Of a DNA stretch of 64,000 nucleotides, positions 46,201 through 57,152 are shown piece after piece (the first letter of the stretch is position 1; the number at the start of each line of letters is the position of its first letter). The notes below the pieces were generated by a model. That model saw only the letters and a list, made by a program, of their open reading frames with translations, was not told the DNA's origin and did no database searches. Source of the stretch: Yamagishiella unicocca (Eukaryota; Chlorophyta; Chlorophyceae; Chlamydomonadales; Volvocaceae); the NCBI GenBank assembly GCA_003116995.1, contig BDSL01000022.1, positions 620,001-684,000 on the forward strand, read 5' to 3'. The position numbers and the translations under genes were made by a program.

Positions 46201-49200
46201 GCGCCGCTGCGAGCATTGCCGGCGTCGCCGCGAGCTTTGCCGGTACCGACGTGGGCGTTGGCAGCGCTGTTGGTGTGGCCGTTGTGGGCGTTGGCCGAGG
46301 AGGCGCTCCCCGGCCCGTCGGCCTCCATCAGGGTTGGCAGCGGCATGCCTAGATAGGCAACGGAGACGGATGACATGCGGGATGGGCTCGCGTATGGCTG
46401 TGCCTGCGGCTGTGGCTGCGGCTGATTCTGCTGGCTGTGTTGGTTCTGCTGGGATTGGTGGGGGTGAAGGTGCAGCGCGGGAAGGCTGAGGTGTCCCTGT
46501 CGTTGTGACACTGCGCCCCCTCCTGTAAGGACCTTCCAGGCGCCAACGGCATGGGGGACGACGCCACTCGTCGCCAGGGCCAGAGCGGATCCCGCGGGCG
46601 TGCTGGGATCCAACTCCGCGGGCCCCCTGACCACCCAACTCGCGGCCCCCTCGCCGACCAGAGTCTCGGTTGCGGAGGGGTCCTCCCCCTGCCTACCCAG
46701 CTTGGGCACACTGCCGAGCCGCCTCGACGAGGACGAGGGCGAGGACGAGGACGAGGACCACCGCTGTCCCTGCGGGCACTTGGCCTGATGCGTGTCCCGG
46801 CCCGCCGCCGGCGTAACCACCGAGCTCGTCCATTGGCTCAGCGGCTGATCCGCCGCCCCGGCAGGTGACGATGCCCCCGCCTGGCTCGTCCGCCCGGCAG
46901 GTGACGATGCCCCCGCTTGGCTCGTCCGCCCGGCAGGTGACACGTGCTCGCCGGGTCGCCGCCGCGGTGATGCACTTTGCGCCTGGCCAGCCGCGGTGGC
47001 TGCCGCGGCGCCGGCGGCACCGTACTCCTCCCACCAGCCAGACGCCGCCCCGCTGATGGGCGCGCGCAGCAGCGGCAGCTGCGCCTGCGCCTGCGCCTGC
47101 GCCTGCGCCTGCGCCTGCGCCTGCGCCTGCGCCTGCGCCTGCGCCTGCGCCTGCGACGGCTCCTCCAAGCCGCTGATGGACTGGCAGTAGCTGCTGCCGG
47201 CGTAGGGCGCGGCGACCATGGCGTCGCCTCCGGCTTCGACGCATGTGTTGGGGGCTCCCAGCACGGGCGATATCTCACAGCTATTCCGGCGCACCGCACC
47301 CGCATTCGCCTCCCCCGCGGTCACACCAACGGCGCCCTCTTCGTCGTTAACCCCGTCATCGTCTTCGTCGCCGTCGTCATCGTCTTCGTCAAGGTCTTCG
47401 TCATCGTCTGCGTCAAGGTCTTCGTCTTCGTCAAGGTCTTTGTCTTCGACAACGTCTTCGTCAAGGTCTTTGTCTTCGACAACGTCTTCGTCAAGGTCTT
47501 TGTCTTCGACAACGTCTTCGCCTTCGTCGCCTTCGTCGTTGTGGCCGTCGTGAGCGGGGTGCTGCGGGGCCTCCGAGGCCGCCGCCGCGATCGTCACAAA
47601 TGGAGCTGACGAGGCGCCTCTGCTGGTGACGGAGCTGAGCCGCTGCCGCAGCATCACGGAGCGATCCTCTTCAATACGCTGGCAGCATCAGCACGCAGGG
47701 AGGGTTTCGAGGAAGACGGCGGGGGTGGCAGAGGAAGGGGAGTTACAACTAATGAGCCGGTAACGCGACTGGGGAAATGTAGTGGGGTGCATAGGAAGGG
47801 GAGGGGGGGAGGTGGCGAGAGGACCCGGGCGGCGGCGGGGTATGAGAGGAAACCCAACGGGGGAGGGGACCACGTCGACGAGGCAGCAAGGCTAGGAAGG
47901 GCTCGGGGTGCACGTAAGAAATGTAAGGCGGAGGAAACGGGGTTGTCCAGGGTGGTGGGGCAGGGCAAACTTGGCGGCTCTTGTCCGCTTAGGGGAGCGG
48001 AGGCCTTCCTGGCGCACTGCTGGTGGGAAAGCGATCGCCGTCAGGTACGACAACGATCCTCGTCGACTCTTTGATTTGGAGTGACGCGAGTGGGAAGGCG
48101 CCGGAGCCTTTCGGCGGGTGCCCAGCAGCAGACCCACGGTACTGCCGCGCCAGCGCTGCAGCTTGCCTGGGCGCGTCCTCTCTTCCAAGGGGCCCTCCCC
48201 TCCCCTCCCCGCCGGTTACTCCGTCTTACACGTTCCACCGCCATTCCGTCTTTGTTTTTCCTACAAACTGTATGTCCGCCGACCATGCGCCCAGTATACT
48301 ACCTGTCTTTTTTCGCGTCAACGGTTTTCACGGCACTTTCACGGCACATTCTTCTATGCACCAGCTACACTTCCCATGTCCTCGAGTTACCGGTTCTTTC
48401 ATGTAATCCCCCTATTCCAAGGGGCCCTCCCCTCCCTCCCCCTATTTGCCAGCTAGCTTCTGCCCTCCGCTTCCTACGTCCGGTCTCCTCGCTACTCCCC
48501 TCCCCTCGCGCACTCACCACGTGCAGCCCGAGGTCCGCCAGCTTGGCCACGATACGGCCGCCTTCGTGTTTTAGCAGCACGTTCTCCGCCTTGATGTCGC
48601 GGTGGAAGATGGCGGGCCGCGAGGTGTGCAGGAAGTGCAGCGCCTCCGCCGTGTCCACAATCCACTCCAGGGCCTGCATGTCGCTGTAGGTGCGGCGGGC
48701 CTGCGACATGGACTGAGTGATGCGTTCTCGGAGCGTGCCCGCCTGCAGGCACGGCAAGGGAGGGGAGTAAAGCAGGGGGGGAGGAGGGAGGGGTGGGGGA
48801 GAGGGCGAACGCATCAGGCTGCCGCGAGCACCGCCTGCTTACGGTGCTCCTTTGGGCCGGGCCTGCGGGCGTGCTTGCTGCGCCGTGCTGTGCCGTGCTG
48901 TGCCGTGCTGTGCTGCGCGGGGGCCGCCGAGGTGTCGGGAGCGAGATGCAGCTGGGAGGAGCTGGCAGCGTCGTAAGGGGATACATAAGTAGAGGGAGTA
49001 CATAAATACTCGTGAGAGGTAAATCCTTGTGAGGGGTAAAGCTGCATATGTATAGCAACCCCCCGACATCCCCGGCGGCCTCGCCTCGGCCTTGGTTTGT
49101 CGGCCGTGGATTCGCGGATTTCTTTTACACCTCCGACATCCTCGGACGCGCGCGAGCGGGAGCACGGTGCTGACGCCGGGGCGGCGGGGACCTTTGGGCT

Positions 49201-50372
49201 TCAGAGCTCGACAGTAGTGCGAAAGGCCCATAGCAGTCACTTTCCAGCACAACTCCACGGCAGCGCGCTGGCACCGACCCCACTTCGCCCTGCTGCTTTG
49301 GTATTTCGCAAGCCGTGGAAAGCGGCTGTTTCACACGAGTACACTTGATGATGCATGGTACAGGATGGCATAGGGGGTGCGTGATGCATCCATAAGGCGG
49401 ATGCAGCGTGCGTGCGTGAGAAGCCATGCATGTGCTAACCTACGACAGCAGCCGCGCAACGACTCCAGGGTTACGTCAAACTATCGTACTGCGGCGGTGA
49501 CAGCAGCTCACATCGCAGTACTCGAGGAGCATGGCCCATGTTGGGTCCGGAAGCGGTTCGAGCCCGGGGAATCCTGCCGGAACACGGTGCAGACTCAAGC
49601 AGCGGACTAGGTTTCTGCGGGGGCATTGTGCGGGGTCGGGTTGGGAGGGCTCGTCGTCGGGCTTGGGCAGCAGTGGTCGGGTTGGGATGGTTTACATAGG
49701 CAGGTTAACGGGCCAAGACACATTTTTCGGTTTCCGCCAGCCAAGTTGTTGGCAGCCAGCAGGCATAGTGGCATATATTCAAGAGGACAAAAACCAAAAA
49801 CGAACAAACCAACGCACCAAGTTACATCAGTCAACCGTCCGCATCGACGAGGTGGGCGAGAGTGCCCGTGCCTTGCCGACAATACGACTTTTGGACATGA
49901 AGGCTATAACTTGGCCAACGCGATAACTACTAGGATTAGTTATCAAACGCCTGGATACCGTGGTGGTGCCGCAAATGCACGATGAATTTCCGAAAGCAGC
50001 ATAGCGCAAATTTCATTTTTACATTGAGCTGGCAAAAGAGCTCTGTCCATATCTTGAGTGAAATTAAGAAATTGCGGGGTTCAAAGTCCTATTCAAGCCA
50101 CCAGCCGCGCGTGTTGTGCAGAGAACTCACTTGTGTTGAAGGGCAGTGCATAATTTAGCTTCGCTTAGGAAAAGTCGTTCCGCAAAACATTGCTTGCTTG
50201 ATGTCCCTCGATGCACCGGCTTGAGGAGCTTAAGTGCAACCTTCCTCTCTACGCCAGTTGGGGCCTTCAGGGCGGCTGCGTATACCTGGGCAAAGCCGCC
50301 CCTGCCAATCGTCTTTGACACACGACAGCGGCTGGCGTCCAACAGAGGCACCTCAGATGACTGGTAAGCCAT
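43289..50372 (-). CDS. TKL-like protein kinase with a giant activation-segment insertion, 8 exons
   Basis: Exons: 50372-50131, 49614-49512, 48742-48518, 47678-45715, 45435-44545, 44299-44260, 43880-43752, 43465-43289; 1256 residues, all phases close. N-lobe: Gly loop GRGGFAQV (23-30), Lys48 in VALKLL, and a hinge AMLLEYCDAGTL spanning the exon 2/3 junction. Catalytic loop HRDIKAEN (162-169); the DFG position reads DLG (185-187). After LGLHV the kinase is interrupted by about 930 residues of Ser/Ala/Gly/Gln-rich sequence with Asp-Glu and Gln-Ala repeats, then resumes with YELTGQVGSCMYMAPEVF and DVFAFGVLMYELW. The C-lobe ends with CWHQDPCERPTLEELLEEL. The start of exon 5 is the least certain boundary. 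Substrate unknown. The exon 1 ATG at 50372 leaves almost no N-terminal extension, so upstream exons cannot be excluded. Confidence 0.88.
44073..44190. repeat. 16-bp minisatellite in TKL kinase intron 6
   Basis: Seven near-perfect tandem copies of ATGCTTCCCTGGAGCC, within the intron between 43880 and 44260. Confidence 0.95.
47076..47155. repeat. TGCGCC hexanucleotide repeat in coding exon 4 of the TKL kinase
   Basis: About 12 copies; on the minus (coding) strand it encodes a Gln-Ala dipeptide run inside the kinase insertion. The period keeps frame, so copy-number change alters length without frameshift. Confidence 0.95.
47374..47525. repeat. 30-bp coding tandem repeat in the TKL kinase insertion
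   Basis: Three near-identical units of 30 bases (TCGTCAAGGTCTTTGTCTTC plus GACAACGTCT) preceded by diverged ones. On the coding strand each unit gives a ten-residue acidic block of the type VVEDKDLDED. Confidence 0.95.
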
Positions 50373-52570
50373 TGCACAGTATTGGTAGTCAGGCAAAGCG
50401 CTTGTGTCGCCTCCCCATCAGGTGTAATTCAGGCTTATTATGTGAGCCATAGATAGGGGGTGATGACTACCTACATGGGGCAAAGAGTATGCTGTCACGA
50501 TGCCCACGAACGTTTCGGCTGTATAAGTATGCCTGGTACCAAAGCAACCAACGTCAGGTACTAGCTGTGGGTTACCTAGATAGCCTCACGGAAATTAGCG
50601 CTGTGACTGAGGTCTGTCCTGGAGACTATAACAGATCTTAGTATTCGGTGCCAGCGCAGCTCGTCGTACGGATTGTACTTCGCTTGCCCGTCGTGCTCGT
50701 GAAAAATTTCGTGTCCTCAGTGAAGACATACTTGCATATTTACCATGGTCATGGCGCAAGATGTTACAGTAATGTGCGCAGTATATGGGATCGACGTCTC
50801 CGACTTCTGCTTCCAATCTTTTCTGAGTGTCTTCTCCATATTTTCCAAGGCGGTGGTCATGGATTGCCAAGCGTTGCAGTCGTATGTATGTAGCTTACGG
50901 TAGCTTTCACTTACAACAACGTGACCATGCATGGCAGCTCCCTTGGTCGTAGGATGGCACAAAATCCCGGCCAGGCAGGGTAGTGGGGTGCATTCACGTG
51001 AGTGTTTAGACTTCAGGCTATGAGATGCCGAACAAGATCGTGCGTGGTACACAAGGTCTGATCTAACCGTTTCCCTGTTTGGGGTTCCGACCAGCCAAAA
51101 CATTCCTCAATCACCCTTGCATTCAGCCCGCGAGGAAGTTTATAGCACGAGTTTACGACTGACAGGATGTGAACCCGCGCAAACTGAGTGCAGCTGAGTA
51201 AATATATATTTCCTGCTGACCTGGCCAGTATCAGACACTGCGTCAGACCACTGACACCTGTTACCCTGAAAACTCCAGCAATACGAACATCTTCGGGATC
51301 CAACAACCTACATGCGTATTGTATACTTAGCAGCTACCGGTATGCAAATGTCGGGTGTCCTGGTATGCCGTACGTTCTACTGTATTTGACGTTACTAACC
51401 GATTGCAAAACGTCAGGACCGGTCGCATCCTGCACGAGCTCCCTGCAAAGAGAGACGTAGGGGTGGGTTTCATGGTATGTAAGTACAGCGTGCGTGTTAG
51501 CAAGGACGGACAGCCGCCCAGAAACCCTGACACCCCAACCAGGCCCAGCAACATTGGAGGCGCTGCTTCTGGTCCTATGGAAGCTGGTGGCTGACGGTGA
51601 CTCCTTGTGTCTTGTTGCCGACGAGGGAGGCGGGTCGGACCACCAGAGCGAGGAGCCATGCTGCTGTGCGGCCAACCACCAATCCCTCGTGGCAACTGAA
51701 ACAGGTCTAAATGCGGCGGACTCCCCCCTAGCGTTACATCCCGGCCTGCTTTTCCAGCGAAGCCCATCGGCACGCTTGGCGGCGACGCTTCCGCAACCTT
51801 CCTTCCTCGCAACATGCACCCCTCGGGGGGCACCTCCGCACCGTCCGTTCGCTCACCCCTGCTGGCGGGTCCCACTCGCCACCCCGCTCTGGTCGGTGGG
51901 TTCAGATGGGCGTGCTGCGGCAGAGCGTGACCTGCGGCAGGCGTTCTTCGCAGTCCGCGGTGCGCAGCAGCAGCAGGGCTAGCAGAAGACGGTGTTTGGG
52001 CCTCGAGACCAAGTTGGGTGCCGTACGTTAAAACACGTCGACGCAGCGGCTCCCGCAGCCTGCCGGTCATTGCTCCAATCCGCTGCGGCCTGTCCGCCAT
52101 CGTACACAAAACCCGATGCGACGGCATGATCGGGACGTGCACCTGCCTTCTCTGAGCAGCGAATGACGTTCTACTGGCGGCGGCACCTACTCCTGCCCCT
52201 CGGCGGCGGCGGCGCCCTCGCGCGACGGTCGAAACCTGCACGCCTTGCCCGTATCCGCCGCACATGAGCTCCGCATCAGCAGCGTGCGCATCCCTACTCT
52301 GTGGCGCATCCCCTGGCCGCGTTGAGCCGCCACCAGCCGCCAACCCACCGGCGACTAACGGCCAACTCACCGTGCCGCACTGCCCTCCCTTTCTCGCCCC
52401 AAACCAGCCCCACAGCCGCGCCCCTGCGTCACTGCTCCCTCGAAAGCGCAACTAAGTACACGTCCAGTGAAACAAAACACACTGCGTGCCCAGGACCTGC
52501 CCCGGCCGCCGCCGGCCGGGCGCCCGATGCCGTGGCTCCTGAGCACTGCGCAACGGTTCCTACGGCATCA
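50373..52570. other. Spacer between the TKL kinase 5' end and the hydroxylase stop
   Basis: The left part should hold the kinase promoter. The right part (about 51.7-52.57 kb) is probably the 3' untranslated region of the prolyl 4-hydroxylase, since a minus-strand TGTAA lies at 51734-51738. A 374-codon minus-strand frame here (52451-51327) starts at TTG just after the hydroxylase stop and shows no domain. No other gene is seen. Confidence 0.4.
51734..51738 (-). terminator. Possible polyadenylation signal of the prolyl 4-hydroxylase
   Basis: TTACA on this strand (TGTAA on minus), about 0.83 kb after the stop at 52571; the first such motif found downstream. Confidence 0.4.
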
Positions 52571-55500
52571 CTACATCTTGGTGTTGACTCGCTGCGGCGG
52601 CACGCCCCGCTTTCGGCCCTTGGGCACCGGCGGCCCAGATGCGCCGTTGACCCCTCGCACGAACGACGGCATGCCCCCCGGCTGCTGCGCCGCCGCGCGA
52701 ACGCCGCAACTGAGCCACAGCTGCGTGACCCACTTCTCGGTGACCGCGTCCTGGGCGGTGTGCAGCGTGCGCCTGGTGCAGGGGGCGAGGGAGGGGCGAG
52801 GGGAGACCCGTGGGTCGACACACAGGGCGATTAGGAGGAGGGGAAACGACGCCTGAACACCATGATACAGTGTGGTGGGGAACGGAGCTGCGGAGAAAGG
52901 TGACACGTCAGCATGGGCTGTATGCAGGACGAGAGGGTCTGCCGTCCACCTCGACAAGCGCGCCGGGCTACCTCAGGGCCCCCTCACGGTGTCGTAGGGC
53001 CCCCTCGTGGTGTCGCGGGACCGCGCCGGGAGTGGCGGGCAGCACTCGCGCCCCACACACACCGAAAAGGACACGCGTCACGGCCATCACGACACGTAAC
53101 AACATGCGTCCCCCACTTTCCAGGTACGTTCTCCGGCCAGGGTTGTGCACCTTCAATGTCCCCCTAGTCGGCCTCTGGCCCCAACCCCTCAATGCCCCCC
53201 TGGTCGCCCTCTGCCCCCAACCCCTTGCACCTCCCCGCCTAGGCACCACGTCGTGACGCACCTGTCCGGCACTCCGTTGACGAAGGAGGGGAAGAACAGC
53301 AGCGCGGAGCCCTTGCGGGGCTGCACCGCGATGTCCAGGATGTCGAACTTGGTGGCCCCACCTGCGGCCACATGGTCGGGTCGGGATGGGTGGGTTGCGG
53401 CCAGTCGGTCAGGTCGGAGGGGGGTGCGGCCAGCGACTTAGCAGACCCGCCCCAGACCTGTAACCTAACCACCCAAGAGTGCCCCGATGGGCGCTTGTTG
53501 GCGGTGACGACTGACCGCGTTCCGTACGTATATCGGCATATCGGCATGTTGCCAGCAGGACAGGGCTCACGTGACAGGCGACGGTCCGTCCATTCGGTGC
53601 CTCACAGGACAGACCCGTCGTGAGACAGACACCCCTGGGTTCTTTTGGGTCGGGGTGTGACGGGAGTCGGCCCGTCCCTGTCCGGCTCCAGCCCCCGCCC
53701 CTCCCGCTGCCGCCGCACTCGCCCTCGACGCAGTCGTTCAGGTAGACCAGCAGCGTGGCTCGCCGCTGGTAGCCCTTGGCGGCCGCCACAGCGGGCGGGA
53801 AGGCATCCTCGTGAGTCAGGAAGTGCTGACCTGCGCGCGCAGGAGGGATTTCGAGGAAGACCCGTGGATGCGAGAAAAAACGTTTGGAACAGACGTTTTT
53901 AGGGGGGAGGAGTAGGAGCAGCAGCAGCAGCAGCAGCAGGTGGAGAGTGGCGCCAGCAAACGGACGGCGACGAGGAAGGGTGTGCGTGTCATGTGGACGA
54001 GGACGAGGATCTCGCTCTCGCTCGCTGATACCTGGCCGCCCGACCCACCTGGCTGGTACCTGGCCACCTGCGGCAGCTCGAACGCCAGCTGCCCCGGCTG
54101 GCTCGGCCGGCTGAAGGCAGCGGCGCCGTCTGCAGGCAGGGGGCCGCGGAGGAGGCCCCGCGCCCGGGACAGCATCACCTGCAGCGCCGCCGCGAGCTGC
54201 GGCTTCTGGCCCAGCACCTGCAGAGGGCACGGAGAGGCGGGAGGAGGGGGCCGCGTGGGAGGGAGCGCGCTGCCGCCGCAGGGGTGTGTGGACCCATGGC
54301 GGCGTGGGTCAGGCCTCCAACGCCGTCGGCGGTTGCGTAACATAGGGCTCCTGATCCTGGTAGCCTCGGACCAGAGGCACCGCGCTGGGATGCACCTGCC
54401 CGTTCACCTCCCTGTCGATTACTCGAAGAACACGTGCCTCCGCGACGTCAGTTGTGGCCCCTACGCGGGCCCCCACCTCCCCCACCTCAAACGGTTTTTC
54501 GGACATCCACGGGTTTCCCTCGAACCTCCCCCACCTCAGTGGTGGCCGCCAGGGTGCTGCTGGTGCGCACATGGTCCTGGTCCTGGACGGAGTAGCCGCC
54601 TACACCCACGCCCGACTGCCGCATCAGCCCGCTCTCTGCGGCAGGCGGGGCGTGGCGGGGCTCGGTGAACGGAGCTGTCTGCCGCACCCACCGGGAGGGT
54701 TTTGCATGGCGAAGCAGGCAGTCCGTGCGTGTACGCGCCTAAGGGAAGACCCGCGGACCCGCTCCGGCGGGCCCAGCACAACCCGCGCTACCATTCGACA
54801 CCTTCTCCCCCCCCCCCCGCATGCCTCCCCCTTGCGGCCTGCTGCGACGACTGAGCAGTAGTTGGCCCACCCTGACCGGCAGGCCGCCTGCGCGCCAGCA
54901 CGCCCGCCAGTCTGTCGCGCAGACCGCCATCCGGTCTGCCAGTCTGGCAGCACCACCTACCCATTGCTGCCTGCACGATGCTATCGCACTCCTCTGGGGA
55001 CAGAAAGCCCTCGACGGTGATGACCGGAGGGTCGATGTTTAGAATCCTGCGGTGTGGATGAGGAGGGCAGTGGCTTCCAGTGCCCCAGCTTCCAGCTCCC
55101 CACAGGCCCCAGCTTCCAGCTCCCCACAGGCCCCAGCTTCCAGCTCCCCACAGGCCCCAGCTTCCAGCTCCCCACAGGCCCCAGCTTCCAGCTCCCCACA
55201 GGCCCCAGCTTCCAACAAGGCAGGCCCCAGCTTCCAGCTCCCCACAGGCCCCAGCTTCCAGCTCCCCAGGCCCCAGCTTCCAGCTCCCCACAGGCCCCAG
55301 CTTCCAGCTCCCAAGGCCCCAGCTTCCAGCTCCCCACAGGCCCCAGCTTCCAGCTCCCAAGGCCCCAGCTTCCAGCTCCCCACAGGTCCCAGCTTCCAGC
55401 TCCCAAGGCCCCAGCTTCCAGCTCCCCACAGGCCCCAGCTTCCAACAAGCCAGGCCCCAGCTTCCAGCTCCCCACAGGCCCCAGCTTCCAGCTCCCCACA

Positions 55501-56609
55501 GGCCCCAGCTTCCAGCTCCCAAGGCCCCAGCTTCCAGCTCCCCACAGGCCCCAGCTTCCAGCTCCCAAGGCCCCAGCTTCCAGCTCCCCACAGGCCCCAG
55601 CTTCCAGCTCCCCACAGGCCCCAGCTTCCAGCTCCCCACAGGTCCCAGCTTCCAGCTCCCCACAGGCATCAGCTTCCAGCTCCCAAGGCCCCAGCTTCCA
55701 ATGCCCCAAATTCCTACCAGCACCCCAGGCCCCTACCATTGCCCCACGCAGCCATGCTTCCAGCGCTCAGCATTTGCTGCGGTGGACCACCCGGCACATC
55801 CTCCTGCTGCCCGCCCACCTCCTCCAGCCGCCTCCACCCTGCACCCGTCACGTACCTCCCAGCCCTGCCCAGCACCACCGGCGCCCTACCTCAGCCCCGG
55901 GTGATCCAGGTTAATGGGGAAGAACAGCGACGATATGTGCGCATCGAAGGAGGCCTTGGCCTGGGGCCCCTCGCGGGAGGCGTCCAGACCACCTGGGGGT
56001 GCGGGGGAACAGGGGGCCGGCCTGGGTATTGAAGCGGAAGAGCACGTGGGCCCGAAGGCGGGGGGCCGGTAGTGGCCAGGTCGGGGCAGGCTGGCGACAT
56101 TCCCCCCGCTTGGCTGATCGGGAGAAGGTTGGGGCACTAGACGCGCTACCTCAGGAGCGATGCAAGGGTTGCGTCGGGTTGTGGTCATAGCTGGGTGCCT
56201 ACTCCAGCAGCCTTCGGCGGCGGTATTGCAGGGGGGGCCAGCCACGACGAGTGTGCACCGCACTGAATCGTAAACCCCGTGGGCCCCCCTGGAGCGCCAT
56301 ATCGGGGGCCGGCGTTGTGAGGCTGGCAAAACCTCCCACGTGATTACGTACCCGGCCACGTGCGACAGCTCGGCAGGGAGAAGCGGTGAGCCCACCTGAC
56401 TTGAGCAATTCGGGGTTGATTTTGAGGATACCGCTCGGCGGCGCCCATGCTGGCTGCTTGGTGGTTCCGGAGCTGCTGCCCTGCTGCGCCGCCGACACCG
56501 CGACCCGCACGTCACGGGTGGCAGGGCCGGGATGTGGGGCGCAAGGCGCTACTGGCCGGAGGCTGTGGTGAAGCGTGGCCGTTGTCGGCCTGAACGTTTG
56601 CACTCGCAT
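52571..56609 (-). CDS. Prolyl 4-hydroxylase-like Fe(II)/2-oxoglutarate dioxygenase, 8 exons
   Basis: Exons: 56609-56396, 55992-55890, 55046-54961, 54635-54535, 54217-54049, 53830-53711, 53361-53262, 52772-52571; 364 residues, all phases close. After an N-terminal region resembling a plastid transit or low-complexity leader, the sequence reads LNIDPPVITVEGFLSPEECD (about 108-127), typical for the family. The iron ligands are His231 and Asp233 (FLTHEDAF) and His302 (RRTLHTAQDAV); Lys311 is placed to bind the 2-oxoglutarate carboxylate. GGATKFDILDIAVQP and GSALLFFPSFVNGVPD form the core strands. The family hydroxylates prolines, in algae often in cell-wall hydroxyproline-rich proteins, but no clear signal peptide is seen here. 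The exon 6 donor looks like GC rather than GT. Intron 2 holds a large minisatellite. It is divergent from the CorA gene, with 543 bases between start codons. Confidence 0.93.
55078..55710. repeat. 24-bp minisatellite in prolyl 4-hydroxylase intron 2
   Basis: About 26 units of CCAGCTTCCAGCTCCCCACA plus GGCC, with some shortened by a few bases (AAGGCC variants) and three containing an AACAAG insertion. All lie within the intron from 55047 to 55889. They generate several overlapping false frames of 250-330 codons on both strands. Confidence 0.95.
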
Positions 56610-57152
56610 GACGACAAGTGAGCGGGGGCCCGCGTTTTACCCACGACCGCCCCTCTTGCTTGGAGTTTGACTAGTTCCAGGCGGCGCCTCCTAATAGCGT
56701 TATTGACGAATGGATAAATCTGACGTAATTTATTTGGCGGGCGCAATTTTATGGCGTAAAAGTCTTAAAACACGTGTCGGCTGCGGGCTGGCGAGGACAC
56801 TCGATGTTTGCCAATGGTCGGTAACATCACACGACCAAGTGCGCGACACATGAGGATGCTTAACGTTTGGCTCCATTTCTTCCCAGGAGGAACTGTCATG
56901 CGCAGGCCGTACCGGTACTGCAAGCGCGGCAAAATTAATGCCCAGCAACCGTAAGTCGTACGCAGACATTTGCATCAAAATGGCTTTTATAATAGACTGC
57001 AACAGATTATATCCATCTTCTTAGGCTGATTCTTGGTCGTCACGGCAAGCTGCAAGCGGCGCTGCCAAGAGTCCGCTACGCTTGCAGCGACACGCCATCT
57101 AGTGCAAATCCCTACCGATAATATCACACAACAGTATCAGTATTCGCCGGAA
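56610..57152. promoter_or_regulatory. Shared divergent promoter region of the hydroxylase and CorA genes
   Basis: 543 bases separate the two start codons, so both promoters and leaders must fit here. A less GC-rich core lies at about 56690-56760 and 56985-57020. No specific factor site was recognised. Confidence 0.5.

Noticed and set aside
44664..47609. Several plus-strand frames of 200-276 codons
   Set aside because: Shadows of the large G/C-biased kinase exons on the other strand; rich in Arg and Ala with no motif.
51327..52451. 374-codon minus-strand frame
   Set aside because: Begins at TTG, lies just after the hydroxylase stop and before a TGTAA signal, and lacks any domain; read as 3' untranslated sequence.
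54981..56032. Overlapping frames of 250-326 codons on both strands
   Set aside because: All are translations of the 24-bp intronic minisatellite (Pro-Ser-Phe-Gln-Leu or Leu-Gly-Ser-Trp-Lys repeats).
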